A DNA stretch of 54,117 bases from Defluviicoccus sp. (GTDB taxonomy: Bacteria > Pseudomonadota > Alphaproteobacteria > MPNO01). The DNA lies in the NCBI GenBank assembly GCA_028821395.1, contig JAPPGP010000012.1, positions 1 to 54,117 of the forward strand, given 5' to 3'. A model generated the notes under the pieces. It made no database searches. It worked only from the letters and a program-made list of their open reading frames with translations, and was not told the origin of the DNA. Positions 8,437 through 17,101 of the stretch are shown here, in pieces (within the stretch, counting starts at the first letter, position 1; every line of letters begins with the position of its first letter). The translations under genes were made by a program, and so were the position numbers.

Positions 8437-10776
8437 TCAGTATGCTTGCGTGTCCCTGTCCGGAGTACCGCGGTCCAGCGTAGTCAACAGCGCCGGCAGC
8501 AGAGACAGGTCAGCAATGAGGGCAAACGCAATAATCACCGCGGTCAGGATGCCAACCTGCGCAGTGGGAACGAAGGGAGAAAATACCAGTATCAAGAAAC
8601 CGGCTACCAGGACTACCGTAGTCGTGAACAGCGCCTGGCCGGCCATGTCGAAGGCGCGCCGCACCGCCTCTTCCCGGCCCAGCCCGTGTTCGAGTCGCGC
8701 GCGGCGGTACTTGCTGAGAAAATGGACAGTGTCGTCCACGACGATGCCCACGGTCATCGCCACCACGACAGATAGTGACAGGCTCACCTGTCCGACCGCC
8801 AGGCCCCAGACGCCGAGGCCCAGCACGGCAGGCACCAGATTCGGAACGATGCTTATCAGGCCAAGCCGCAGCGATCGAAATGCGAACAGGAGAATGGCGG
8901 AAATGGCCAGCAGGACGACTGCCGTTCCGACCATCATGGCACGGATGTTGCGCTGCCCGATATAGGCGAACATCGCCGCCGGACCGGTGCTGTTGACACC
9001 GGCAACATGCGGCGCGTTTTCCTTTAGCCAGGCCTCCGCACGCGCGTTCAGTTCGAGCACCTCTTTCGACGAGAGGGTCTCCGCGGAAACCGACACTCGC
9101 GTGGCCGACCTGGATCTGTCGATTTGATTGTTGAGGTCCAGACCCAGCGGAAGCGAGAGCTCGTAAAGCAACAAATATTGCGCCGCTAGCTCCTGGCTCT
9201 CCGGAATCCTGTAAGCGGCCGGGTCGTCGCCGTGCATGCTCTTGTTGAGTTGCCTAAAAGTGTCGGTGACGACCGCCACATGGCGTACAGCGGGCTGCTC
9301 GCGGTACCAGTCGGCGAAGTTCGAGACCTCGGCGAGGAAGCGGGGATCGGTGACGCCGCCCTCGGCAGATGCGTGCAGCGAATACTCGAGCAGGGTATTG
9401 CCGCTCAGGCGCTCGTCCATGAAATCCGTGTCCTGGCGAAACTCGACGCTCTCGTCGAAGAAATGGACCAGGACGTCGTTGAGCTCCTTGCGCGGAATGG
9501 CAAGCATCGTCGCCGCGACAATCGCCAACCATCCCCACAACAACGCCTTCCTGTGGCGCAGCACGGTATCCGCCACGACACTCATTTCGGGTCCGCGGAG
9601 CCGCCGGTCCTTTCCGGCACGGACCGGGAGCAGCGAGAGCAGTGCCGGCAGAAATGTGACGGAAAGAACGAAGGAGGCGACGATACCGAAAGCGACGAAA
9701 TTGCCGAGATCGCGGTATGGCGGCACTTCGGAAAAGTTCATGCTCAGGAAGCCGAGCGTCGTCGTCAGGCTCGCCAGAAACACCGGATGCAGGTTGAGAC
9801 CGACGGATTCGACGATGGCATCGTGCCTCGAGGCTCCGGCGCGCAGACCCTGACGCAAAGCCACCAGCAGGTGCACGCAGTTCGCCACGACGATCATCAG
9901 CACGATGGTCGGCGCCGGCGATACCGGCGGGGAGAAGGGCAAGCCGGCCCATACGCCCAGCCCCACCGACGCGAGAATGGAAAAGACGATCACCAGGCCG
10001 GTCCCCGCGACCCCCGCCCAGCTCCGGGTTAGAACGCCGAGGATCAGCGCCATGAGCAGCAGGCTTGCGGGCAGGAAGACCATCTGGCTGTCGATCGAGG
10101 CTTCGACGAAGGTCTGGTTGACCATGACCGTGCCCACGACGCGAAGGTCCATTTCGGGAAACCGTTCTTCCGCCTCCGCCGCCACCGACCGGGCGAACTC
10201 CGCGACTTCGGCCACGGCTTCCAGCTGCCCCTCCTCCGGCAGCTCGACGGTGACGTTGACGACGCTGACATCGCCGCCCACGGCCAGGATGCTGCCCGCG
10301 ATCCGCGGGTCCGCCAAGGCGATGGCCCGGACTGCCGAGCGCGCTTCCGCTCGCGCCAAGTCTTGCGGATCGACGAGATCCCGCACATACAGATCGTCGC
10401 CCTCGGCGGTCGTGTGCTGAAAATTGGCGAGCGAATCGACGCGCCTCGAATAGGGCGTCTTCCAGGCGGCATCGGTCAGCCAGAGGGCGGCCGAGAGTGC
10501 GCTTTGCGAGGTTGCGTTGCCGTCCTCCGGAACGATCAGGAACGCGACGTTTTCGTTCTTCCCGTAGGTGTTCTCCAGCTCCTCCAGCGCCAGAAGCTGC
10601 GGATTGTCTTCGTCGAAGAAGATCCGGTAATTGCCGGAGAACTCCAGCATGGCAATGCCGCTCGACGCGGCCGCGACCAGGACCAGGGTGGCAAGGATGA
10701 CCGGCCAGCGGAACCGCAGCACCCGTTCGGCAAATCGCGTCGCGAATCGCTGTCCTGCTATACCGCGCTCGTCCAC
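8437..10776 (-). CDS. RND superfamily exporter, MMPL/HpnN-like
   Basis: This is a 779-residue membrane transporter made of two similar halves. Each half has one N-terminal helix (about 25-45 and 410-430), a large periplasmic domain, and a block of five or six helices. The second-half motif IVVDDTVHFLSKYRRA and the first-half APTIVLMIVVANCVHLL are typical of the 'predicted exporter of the RND superfamily' group. That group includes the hopanoid transporter HpnN and MmpL lipid exporters, rather than drug pumps of the AcrB type. Such proteins use the proton gradient to move lipids or hydrophobic molecules to the outer membrane. The start is GTG at 10776 with no strong ribosome binding site. It is the first gene of the leftward cluster and would supply a lipid-handling step. 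No periplasmic adaptor or outer membrane channel of its own is present. Confidence 0.85.
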   Translation of the reverse strand: MDERGIAGQRFATRFAERVLRFRWPVILATLVLVAAASSGIAMLEFSGNYRIFFDEDNPQLLALEELENTYGKNENVAFLIVPEDGNATSQSALSAALWLTDAAWKTPYSRRVDSLANFQHTTAEGDDLYVRDLVDPQDLARAEARSAVRAIALADPRIAGSILAVGGDVSVVNVTVELPEEGQLEAVAEVAEFARSVAAEAEERFPEMDLRVVGTVMVNQTFVEASIDSQMVFLPASLLLMALILGVLTRSWAGVAGTGLVIVFSILASVGLGVWAGLPFSPPVSPAPTIVLMIVVANCVHLLVALRQGLRAGASRHDAIVESVGLNLHPVFLASLTTTLGFLSMNFSEVPPYRDLGNFVAFGIVASFVLSVTFLPALLSLLPVRAGKDRRLRGPEMSVVADTVLRHRKALLWGWLAIVAATMLAIPRKELNDVLVHFFDESVEFRQDTDFMDERLSGNTLLEYSLHASAEGGVTDPRFLAEVSNFADWYREQPAVRHVAVVTDTFRQLNKSMHGDDPAAYRIPESQELAAQYLLLYELSLPLGLDLNNQIDRSRSATRVSVSAETLSSKEVLELNARAEAWLKENAPHVAGVNSTGPAAMFAYIGQRNIRAMMVGTAVVLLAISAILLFAFRSLRLGLISIVPNLVPAVLGLGVWGLAVGQVSLSLSVVVAMTVGIVVDDTVHFLSKYRRARLEHGLGREEAVRRAFDMAGQALFTTTVVLVAGFLILVFSPFVPTAQVGILTAVIIAFALIADLSLLPALLTTLDRGTPDRDTQAY

Positions 10777-10854
10777 GGGATCGGTGCCAATAGCTGCAAT
10801 CGCCCTCGGGGGGCTTCCGGTACGCCAAACTTCATCCTGCGCGTCGGCTCCACG

Positions 10855-12006
10855 CTACCAGAGCCGCTCCGTCGCCAGGCGGGCGCCCTCGGCCATCGCC
10901 TCGAACTTTGCCCAGATCACCGTCGGGTGAACCTCGGTATGGTAGCAGGCCTGCGACGAAAAGCCGCAATCGCCGCCCGCGAGCACATTCTCCCTTCCGA
11001 CGCGCTCGGCATAGCGCACCAGCCGTTCGGCGATCAGCTCAGGGTGTTCGACGATGTTGCTCGCATGGGTGACGACGCCCGGTATCAGCGCCTTGCCGTC
11101 GGCCAGCTCGATGTCCTCCCAGATGTGATACTCGTGCTCGTGGCGCGCATTCGCCGCCTCGAATGAATAGCTGCCCGCGTCGATGTCGAGCATGTACCGG
11201 CACACCTCGTCCATCGGCGCCTCGTGGATCCTCGGGCCCTCGTTGATGCCGTAACAGGTATGATAGCGGATGCGGTCCTCGTCGATGCCGCTGAGCGCGT
11301 GGTTGAGCGCCTCGACATAGAGCCGGCACTTGCGGTCCTTGCCGGCGTCGTCGAGCGCGGGATCGACCAGGATGTCGCAGAGGAACGGGTCGTCGATCTG
11401 CAACAGGAAGCCGGCGTCGACGATGGCGCGGTACTCGGTCCTCATCGCGTCGGCCACCGCCGCCGCATATTCCTCCTCGGTCGCGTAGTAGGCGTTGTAC
11501 CCGACGCCGGCGGGGGAGACCGCGGGCACGAAGGCGTCGTGGCAAGAGACGTCCGAGAGCGCCGCCTTGAGATTGTCGAGGTCGCGCGCGAGCGCAGCCT
11601 CGCCCTTGTAGGAGACCGGGCCGATGCAATACATCGGCGCCATCTTGACGATCGCCCCACCCATCATCACCCGGGCGAAGTATTCCGCGTAGTACTCCGG
11701 GAACGCTGCGGTCTCGGCCGCGAACAGGTTGTACTTCTCGTCCCGCCGCGGCTCGAAGCCTTCGATCCGCTCCTCGACATAGGCGAAGAAGCCGGTCTTC
11801 GACATCTCGCCGTCGGCGACGACGTCGATGCCGAGGTCCGCCTGGCGCTTGACGATGTCGGCCACGCCTTCGCGGATCTTCCCCTGGTAGTCGTCCTCGT
11901 CGTAGGGCTCGCCCTCGTGCTTGGCCTTCATCGCATCCAGCACCTCGACGGTGCGCGGCAGGCTGCCGACATGGGTGGTCAGAATCCGGTCCTCGTGTCC
12001 CTGCAT
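10855..12006 (-). CDS. MetE-like cobalamin-independent methyltransferase
   Basis: This 383-residue protein belongs to the UROD/MetE superfamily of zinc-dependent methyltransferases, matching the C-terminal catalytic half of MetE. The N-terminal ILTTHVGSLPRT is the family signature. Zinc ligands are seen in YHTCYGIN (His and Cys about residues 253-256) and GGDCGFSS (Cys about 350). It lacks the N-terminal half of full-length MetE, so it belongs to the short 'methionine synthase II' group. Members include archaeal-type methionine synthases and epoxyalkane:thiol transferases, and the true methyl donor and acceptor are often unknown. The ATG at 12006 is preceded by GGGGAC. It is separated from the RND gene by 78 bases and may belong either to the transporter/hydrolase group upstream or stand alone. 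Confidence 0.82.
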   Translation of the reverse strand: MQGHEDRILTTHVGSLPRTVEVLDAMKAKHEGEPYDEDDYQGKIREGVADIVKRQADLGIDVVADGEMSKTGFFAYVEERIEGFEPRRDEKYNLFAAETAAFPEYYAEYFARVMMGGAIVKMAPMYCIGPVSYKGEAALARDLDNLKAALSDVSCHDAFVPAVSPAGVGYNAYYATEEEYAAAVADAMRTEYRAIVDAGFLLQIDDPFLCDILVDPALDDAGKDRKCRLYVEALNHALSGIDEDRIRYHTCYGINEGPRIHEAPMDEVCRYMLDIDAGSYSFEAANARHEHEYHIWEDIELADGKALIPGVVTHASNIVEHPELIAERLVRYAERVGRENVLAGGDCGFSSQACYHTEVHPTVIWAKFEAMAEGARLATERLW

Positions 12007-12085
12007 GGCGTGTCCCCTGCGGCGCCGTTCCTCGAGCGGATTGTATGCGGAAATCGGCGCGGCGCGACACCTGTTGGGGCTTCGC

Positions 12086-13015
12086 TCAGGCGGGCTCGTC
12101 CGCCCTCGGCCGGCGCGAGGACACGGTGACGCCGCCGACGATCAGCACCGCGCCGATCAGGTGGTAGGCATTCAGCGTCTCGCCGAGAAACGGGACGCTG
12201 ATCGCGGCGGAGAAGACCGGCACCAGATACATGTAGAACCCGGCACGCGACGGCCCGAGCCGCGCGATCGCGATGTTCCAGCCGAGGATCGCCACCACCG
12301 AGGGGAAGAAGGCGACGAAGACCAGCGACACCAAGGCCCTGGTGCTGGCCGGGGGAAGCCCCTCCTGGATCACTTCCGCGGCGAAGAACGGGACGTGGCA
12401 CAGCGCGCCCACCGCGCAGACCATCGTCAGCAGGGTCAGGGTATGGATCTCCCTGGGCATCAGCCGCGCGGCGACGCCGTAGCCGGCGAGGCACAGGTTG
12501 CACAGCAGCAGCACCGCGTCGCCGCGGTTGAAGTCGAGGCCCAGCAGCACCGCCGGATCGCCGCGCGCGACCATGTAGAGCAGCCCGACGATGGCAAGCA
12601 CGACACCGAAGACCTGCCGCCCGGTGCTGCGGTCGCCCAGCACGATCCAGGCGAGGAGCAGGATCAGCACGGGCAGCGAGGTCTGGATCACCCCGCCGTT
12701 GATCGCCGTGGTGTAGTTGAGCGCGACATAGGTGATGCCCGCGCCCATCAGCGGCATCAGGAAGCCGAGCAGGCAAAGCAGCTTCCAATGGCGCCGCAGC
12801 AGAACCCGGTCGCGCCGGATCAGGTGCCACGCGAAGGGCAGCAGGACCAGCGCGCCCACCGTCCAGCGGGTGAACCCCAGCGTATAGGGCGCGACCTCGC
12901 CCGCCGCCCATCGCCCGATAACGTAGTTGAGCGCGAAGATCAGCGCCGACTGCGCCATCAGCACATGGGCCACGCCGTCGCCGGCGAGGAACGAGGCCTT
13001 GGGGCGGTCGGTCAC
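12086..13015 (-). CDS. EamA/DMT family transporter
   Basis: This is a 309-residue inner membrane protein with about ten hydrophobic helices arranged as two EamA repeats, as in drug/metabolite exporters of the DMT superfamily. The second repeat contains the typical LGWNIAIARLGPSRAGFYMYLVPVF region, and the first has TYVALNYTTAINGGVIQ. Substrates of this family range from amino acids to nucleotide sugars and cannot be read here. The start is GTG at 13015, overlapping the TGA of the MFS gene upstream (GTGA), so the two transporters are translated from one message. The downstream gap to the MetE-like gene is 79 bases. Confidence 0.87.
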   Translation of the reverse strand: MTDRPKASFLAGDGVAHVLMAQSALIFALNYVIGRWAAGEVAPYTLGFTRWTVGALVLLPFAWHLIRRDRVLLRRHWKLLCLLGFLMPLMGAGITYVALNYTTAINGGVIQTSLPVLILLLAWIVLGDRSTGRQVFGVVLAIVGLLYMVARGDPAVLLGLDFNRGDAVLLLCNLCLAGYGVAARLMPREIHTLTLLTMVCAVGALCHVPFFAAEVIQEGLPPASTRALVSLVFVAFFPSVVAILGWNIAIARLGPSRAGFYMYLVPVFSAAISVPFLGETLNAYHLIGAVLIVGGVTVSSRRPRADEPA

Positions 13016-14241
13016 GCCGGTTGCAGTGCCGGTTCTCTTCTCCGGTCCTCCGGCACGAACAGCGAAAGGCAGCCCGCCAGCGCGACCGCCAGCGCCGCGA
13101 CCAACCAGAGCTCGTCATAGCGCGCCCAGAGCGTGTAGAACGCGCCGCCGAGATAGGCGCCGATCGCCGCGCCCAGCCAGTGACCTCCGAAGATCAGCCC
13201 CATGGCGAGTCCGATCACGCCCACCCCCATGCGGCTCGCGATGATGTGGGCGATCACCGGCATCGCGGCGAAGTTGAGAAACCCGTAGAGCGCGGCGAAG
13301 ACGAAGAGCAGGGGCAGGCTGCCCGCGATCTGCGTCAGCAGCACGAACAGAAGCACCCGGACGAAATAGATCGAGGCGAGCAGGCGCGGCCGATGCAGCC
13401 GGTCGGACAGGAAGCCGGCCAGCACGACCCCGATCATGTTGAACCCGCCATGCACGCCGTAGGCCGTCGCCCCTTCGATGGGCGCGAAGCCGCAGAACTC
13501 GGCATAGGGCAGGAGGTGCACCTCGATCACGCCCGCCGTGCTGAACCCGCAGATAAGAAAGCCGATGGCGAGTAGCCAGAACGTCCCGCTCGACAGCACG
13601 TAACGCAGCCGCTCGCCGGTCGGTGCGAGCGTCTGGCTGTCTGAAATTTCGGAGACCCGGGGGGGACGGCGCAAAGCCAGCCAGGCGATCGCTGCGATCG
13701 CCAGCGTCAGCGCCCCGAGGGCGGTGTAGGTGCCGCGCCAGCCCAGGGCGATGACCAACGCCCCCAGCACCGGCAACGCGACGAGCTGGCCGCCGGTGGC
13801 CCCGGAAAACCCGATCCCGCTCGCCAGCCCGCGCCCGTGCGCGAAATACCGGGCGACGGCGGCGGACACCATCGGCATCGCGATCGCACCCGAGCCGATG
13901 CCGATGAGCCCGCCGTAGAAGGCGATAAGCTGCCACTCCTCGATCGCCGCGGAGGTCGCGAGGATGCCGACGGCGACGAAGAGGAGGCCGCCGGCGCAGA
14001 CCGTCCTGGGACCGAAGCGGTCGATCAGATTGCCCGCGAAGGGAGAGACGATCGCCATCAGGAAGAGTGCCAGCGCGCCGGCGTTCGAGGCCAGATCGCG
14101 CGGCCATCCGGGCTCGACCTCCCAGAAGGTCATCATCAGCCCGATCGAGCTGCGCGTCGAATAGACCGCCATCAGCGCCGCGAAGCAGATCGCGACGACC
14201 AGCCAGCCGAACGGGTTGGCGCGGAGCGAGGCCGCGATCAC
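13012..14241 (-). CDS. MFS transporter (monocarboxylate-type)
   Basis: This is a 409-residue, twelve-helix major facilitator. The pattern near the N-terminus (SIGLMMTFWEVEPGW, FAGNLIDRFGPRTV) and the GFSGATGGQ segment resemble the oxalate/formate and monocarboxylate branch of the MFS. These proteins usually carry small organic acids, but this is a family-level inference. The GTG start at 14241 has a strong GGAGGGGG seven bases upstream. The stop overlaps the start of the EamA gene. The dienelactone hydrolase gene lies 40 bases upstream on the same strand, so uptake of a compound that this hydrolase then opens is plausible. Confidence 0.86.
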   Translation of the reverse strand: MIAASLRANPFGWLVVAICFAALMAVYSTRSSIGLMMTFWEVEPGWPRDLASNAGALALFLMAIVSPFAGNLIDRFGPRTVCAGGLLFVAVGILATSAAIEEWQLIAFYGGLIGIGSGAIAMPMVSAAVARYFAHGRGLASGIGFSGATGGQLVALPVLGALVIALGWRGTYTALGALTLAIAAIAWLALRRPPRVSEISDSQTLAPTGERLRYVLSSGTFWLLAIGFLICGFSTAGVIEVHLLPYAEFCGFAPIEGATAYGVHGGFNMIGVVLAGFLSDRLHRPRLLASIYFVRVLLFVLLTQIAGSLPLLFVFAALYGFLNFAAMPVIAHIIASRMGVGVIGLAMGLIFGGHWLGAAIGAYLGGAFYTLWARYDELWLVAALAVALAGCLSLFVPEDRRREPALQPA

Positions 14242-14281
14242 GCCGGAGCCCCCTCCGGTACGCGTCGCTGACGCAGCGCTC

Positions 14282-14962
14282 CTACATCGATTGGAAGCAC
14301 CTCAGCACCGACGCGCGCGACGCTGTCGCCGCCGCGGCCTGATAGCCTTCCTTGTAGGGCATGGCGAAGTTATGGGTCGCACCCTCGTGGACCACGATCT
14401 CGGCGTTGCCGTGACCGCCATAGGCCTGCTGGATGGCGGCCACCTCGTCCATCGGGACCACCGGGTCTTCGTCGCCGAAATGGAAGCTGACGGGGCAGGA
14501 GATGCGCGGCGTCTCGTCGAGCGCCTCGCCGATCCTTGTGCCGTGGAAGGAGCCGGCGGCATCGATCCCCAGACGCGCCGCTCCGAGATGGGCGTAGAGC
14601 CCGCCGAAGCAGAAGCCGAGCATCGCCACCTTGCCGTTGCATTGCGGGCGCGCCTTGAGGTCGCCGATCAGGTCCTCGATGTCGAGCATGCCCTGGTCCT
14701 GGTCGAACGCGTCGTAGCGCGCAAAGGCCTTCTCCATGTCGGCGGTCGGTCCCGGCATCACCCGCCAGAAGATGTCGGGTACCGAGACCAGGAACCCGTC
14801 CTTCGCCCAGGCGTCGGAAAGCTCCTTCATCTCGTCGTCGATGCCGAAGATCGCGGTGATCAGCAACAGGCCGGGCGCCTGGCCGCTGCCGCCGGGTTCG
14901 GCGAGGTAACCGTAGAACGCCTCGCCGTTGCGGGTGGTGTAGGTGATGTCCTTGCCTGGCAT
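14282..14962 (-). CDS. Dienelactone hydrolase family protein
   Basis: This is a 226-residue alpha/beta hydrolase of the dienelactone hydrolase family. Members open carboxymethylene-butenolides in aromatic ring degradation, or act on related esters and lactones. The nucleophile is Cys in MLGFCFGGLY (about residue 113). The acid is Asp in GDEDPVVP (about 168), and the base is His in THNFAMP (about 201). Length is near the family norm of about 230. The frame is open to 15220, but the ATG at 14962 is preceded by AAGGGAGA at six bases and gives the expected N-terminus. It ends 40 bases before the MFS transporter and begins 34 bases after the EgtB-like gene on the same strand. Confidence 0.88.
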   Translation of the reverse strand: MPGKDITYTTRNGEAFYGYLAEPGGSGQAPGLLLITAIFGIDDEMKELSDAWAKDGFLVSVPDIFWRVMPGPTADMEKAFARYDAFDQDQGMLDIEDLIGDLKARPQCNGKVAMLGFCFGGLYAHLGAARLGIDAAGSFHGTRIGEALDETPRISCPVSFHFGDEDPVVPMDEVAAIQQAYGGHGNAEIVVHEGATHNFAMPYKEGYQAAAATASRASVLRCFQSM

Positions 14963-14996
14963 GTCGCTCTCCCTTTGCCGGCGCCGGTCGCCGCTG

Positions 14997-16274
14997 CTAG
15001 CCATCCTCGGCCAGGCGGATGCCGGTGAACGGCCAGCGTTGATGGGGGTAGAAGAAATTGCGGTAGGTGGCACGGATGTGCCCGGGCGGGGTCGCGCAGC
15101 AGCCCCCGCGCAGCACCATCTGGCTCGACATGAACTTGCCGTTGTACTCCCCGACCGCGCCGGGCGAGGTGCGAAAGCCGGGATAGGCGACGTAAGGGCT
15201 GGCGGTCCACTCCCACACATCGCCGATCATCTGACGGGGATCGGAATAGCCATTCGCCGAAGCGGCCGCCGGATGCAGCAGGTCCGCCGCCAGCAAATTG
15301 GCGTTCTCCTCCTCGACCGCGGGCGCTGCAGCCTCCCATTCGGCTTCCGTGGGCAGGCGCTTGCCGGCCCAGGCCGCGTAGGCCGCCGCCTCGTAGTGGC
15401 TGACATGGCAAACCGGCGCATCGTCGTCGAGCGGCGCTTCGCCGGCGAGGCTGAACTCCGACCATTCGCCGTCCGCCCCGCTCCAATAGAGCGGAGCCTC
15501 CCACCCCTCGGCCTGGACCGTCGCCCAGCCGTCGGCGAGCCACAGCAGCGGGTCGCGGTAGCCGCCGTCCTCGATGAAGGCGCGGTACTCGCCGTTGGTC
15601 GCCGCGCGGTCGGCGAGACGGAAATCCTCCAGCACGACGCGATGCCGCGGCCGCTCGTTGTCGAAGGCGAAGCCGCTCCCGTCATCGCCGATGCGGCCGA
15701 GACCGCCTTCGTACTCCGTCCAACCCGACCCCGCCGCCGGCTCGGTCTCGCGCGCATTGCGCGGCCGATAGGCGGGAAGCAGCGGGTTGCGCGACAGGAC
15801 ATGCTTGATGTCCATCAGCAGCAGCTCCTGGTGCTGCTGCTCGTGATGCAGCCCGAGCTCGGTCAACCCGCCGGGCTCGGCCCAGGCCCCGTCGGGAAGG
15901 GTCGAGAACAGCCGGTCCATGGCGTCGTCGACATGGGCGCGATAGGCGACAACCTCGGCGAGCGGCGGCCGGGACAACACCCCCCGGTCGGGGCGCGGGT
16001 GTCGTGCTCCGACGGCCTCGTAATAGGAATTAAAGAGGTATCCGTAAGCCGGATCGAACGGGGTATAGCCCGGCAGGTGCGGCGCGAGGACGAAGGTCTC
16101 GAAGAACCATGTCACATGGGCGAGATGCCACTTCGTCGGGCTGACATCGGGCATCGACTGTACTTGCTGGTCTTCGGGCGACAGCGGCGCGGCGAGCGCC
16201 TCGGTCAGAGCCCGGACTTCGGTGTATCGTCGCGCCAGACGGGCGCGCGAGGCTTCACGGTCAACGGCACGCAC
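14997..16274 (-). CDS. egtB: EgtB-like sulfoxide synthase
   Basis: This is a non-haem iron enzyme of the EgtB type: a DinB-like four-helix domain (about residues 20-165) fused to a formylglycine-generating-enzyme-like C-type lectin domain (about 200-425). The iron ligands are visible as an early His in SPTKWHLAH and the HHEQQHQE motif (HX3HXE). The end shows GDVWEWTASPY, LRGGCCATP and YRNFFYPHQRWPFTGIR. EgtB joins a thiol donor to trimethylhistidine with O2 during ergothioneine synthesis. The usual partner egtD is not in the window. The related selenoneine enzyme SenA has the same architecture and is not excluded. I prefer the GTG at 16274 (GGGGGAAG nine bases upstream) over an in-frame TTG at 16301. 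Confidence 0.85.
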   Translation of the reverse strand: MRAVDREASRARLARRYTEVRALTEALAAPLSPEDQQVQSMPDVSPTKWHLAHVTWFFETFVLAPHLPGYTPFDPAYGYLFNSYYEAVGARHPRPDRGVLSRPPLAEVVAYRAHVDDAMDRLFSTLPDGAWAEPGGLTELGLHHEQQHQELLLMDIKHVLSRNPLLPAYRPRNARETEPAAGSGWTEYEGGLGRIGDDGSGFAFDNERPRHRVVLEDFRLADRAATNGEYRAFIEDGGYRDPLLWLADGWATVQAEGWEAPLYWSGADGEWSEFSLAGEAPLDDDAPVCHVSHYEAAAYAAWAGKRLPTEAEWEAAAPAVEEENANLLAADLLHPAAASANGYSDPRQMIGDVWEWTASPYVAYPGFRTSPGAVGEYNGKFMSSQMVLRGGCCATPPGHIRATYRNFFYPHQRWPFTGIRLAEDG

Positions 16275-16360
16275 GGAAAAACGCTTCCCCCACTCGCGCA
16301 ATTCGCGGCGGAGGCTAGCGCATTACGGCGGTCGACGAAACCGCGCCCGCCGCCCGGCGG

Positions 16361-17098
16361 TCACGCGGTCGTATCGGTGTCCGCCGCCGGCGTCTCCGGG
16401 ACCGTCTCGGGCGCTTCCGGCAGCGCCCTGGCGATCCCGACCCGGGCGGCCCGCAGGAGGCGACCGTTCAGCACATAGCCGGTCTCGAAGACCTGGACCA
16501 CCGTGCCCGGCTCGGCATCGGCGGTCGGGACCTCGAACATCGCCTCGTGCAGGTTGTGGTCGAACTTCTCTCCCGCAGGATCGATCCGCTCGATGCCGTG
16601 CCGCTCGAATATCGCGGCCAGCTCGCGTTCGGTGAGCTCTATGCCGCCGACCAGCGAACCCAGCGCCTCGTTCTCCCCGGGATCCCCGGGCACGGCCTCC
16701 AGCGCGCGGCGCAGATTGTCGGCCACCGACAGAACGTCGCGCGCGAAGGAGGCGATCGCGAACCTGGCGGTTTCCTCGCGCTCGCGCTTGCTGCGCCGCC
16801 GAAGGTTTTCGTTTTCCGCCAGCGCGCGCAGGAGCCGGTCGTTCGCCTCCGCGATCTCCGCCTCCAGGTCCCGCTCTTCGGTCGTCTGGTCGACGCCCGC
16901 TTCATCCTCGGGGGGCTTGCCCGCCCACGGCGAGCTATCGTCCGGTTCGGCGGCCGCTTCGGCTTCTTCCGCCGCTTCCGCGTCGACGGCGGCGTCGACC
17001 TCTTCCGGCTCCGCGGTCCGGTCGGTCGCTTCCGGCTGAGTTTCCGCCGCGGCCGAAGCCTCTTCCGGCTTCGTGCCTTTCTTGTTCGTCTCACTCAT
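16361..17098 (-). CDS. grpE: GrpE nucleotide exchange factor
   Basis: This 245-residue protein is the co-chaperone that releases ADP from DnaK. A very acidic Ala/Glu-rich N-terminal arm (about 1-80) is followed by the long dimerising helix (about 80-150). The beta domain at the end carries the signature FDHNLHEAMFEVP...GTVVQVFETGYVLNGRLLRAARVGIA. It is somewhat longer than the usual 190-200 residues because of the acidic arm. The ATG at 17098 follows the hrcA stop by three bases, so hrcA and grpE form one transcript. dnaK and dnaJ are not in the window. Confidence 0.97.
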   Translation of the reverse strand: MSETNKKGTKPEEASAAAETQPEATDRTAEPEEVDAAVDAEAAEEAEAAAEPDDSSPWAGKPPEDEAGVDQTTEERDLEAEIAEANDRLLRALAENENLRRRSKREREETARFAIASFARDVLSVADNLRRALEAVPGDPGENEALGSLVGGIELTERELAAIFERHGIERIDPAGEKFDHNLHEAMFEVPTADAEPGTVVQVFETGYVLNGRLLRAARVGIARALPEAPETVPETPAADTDTTA

Positions 17099-17101
17099 GG
17101 G

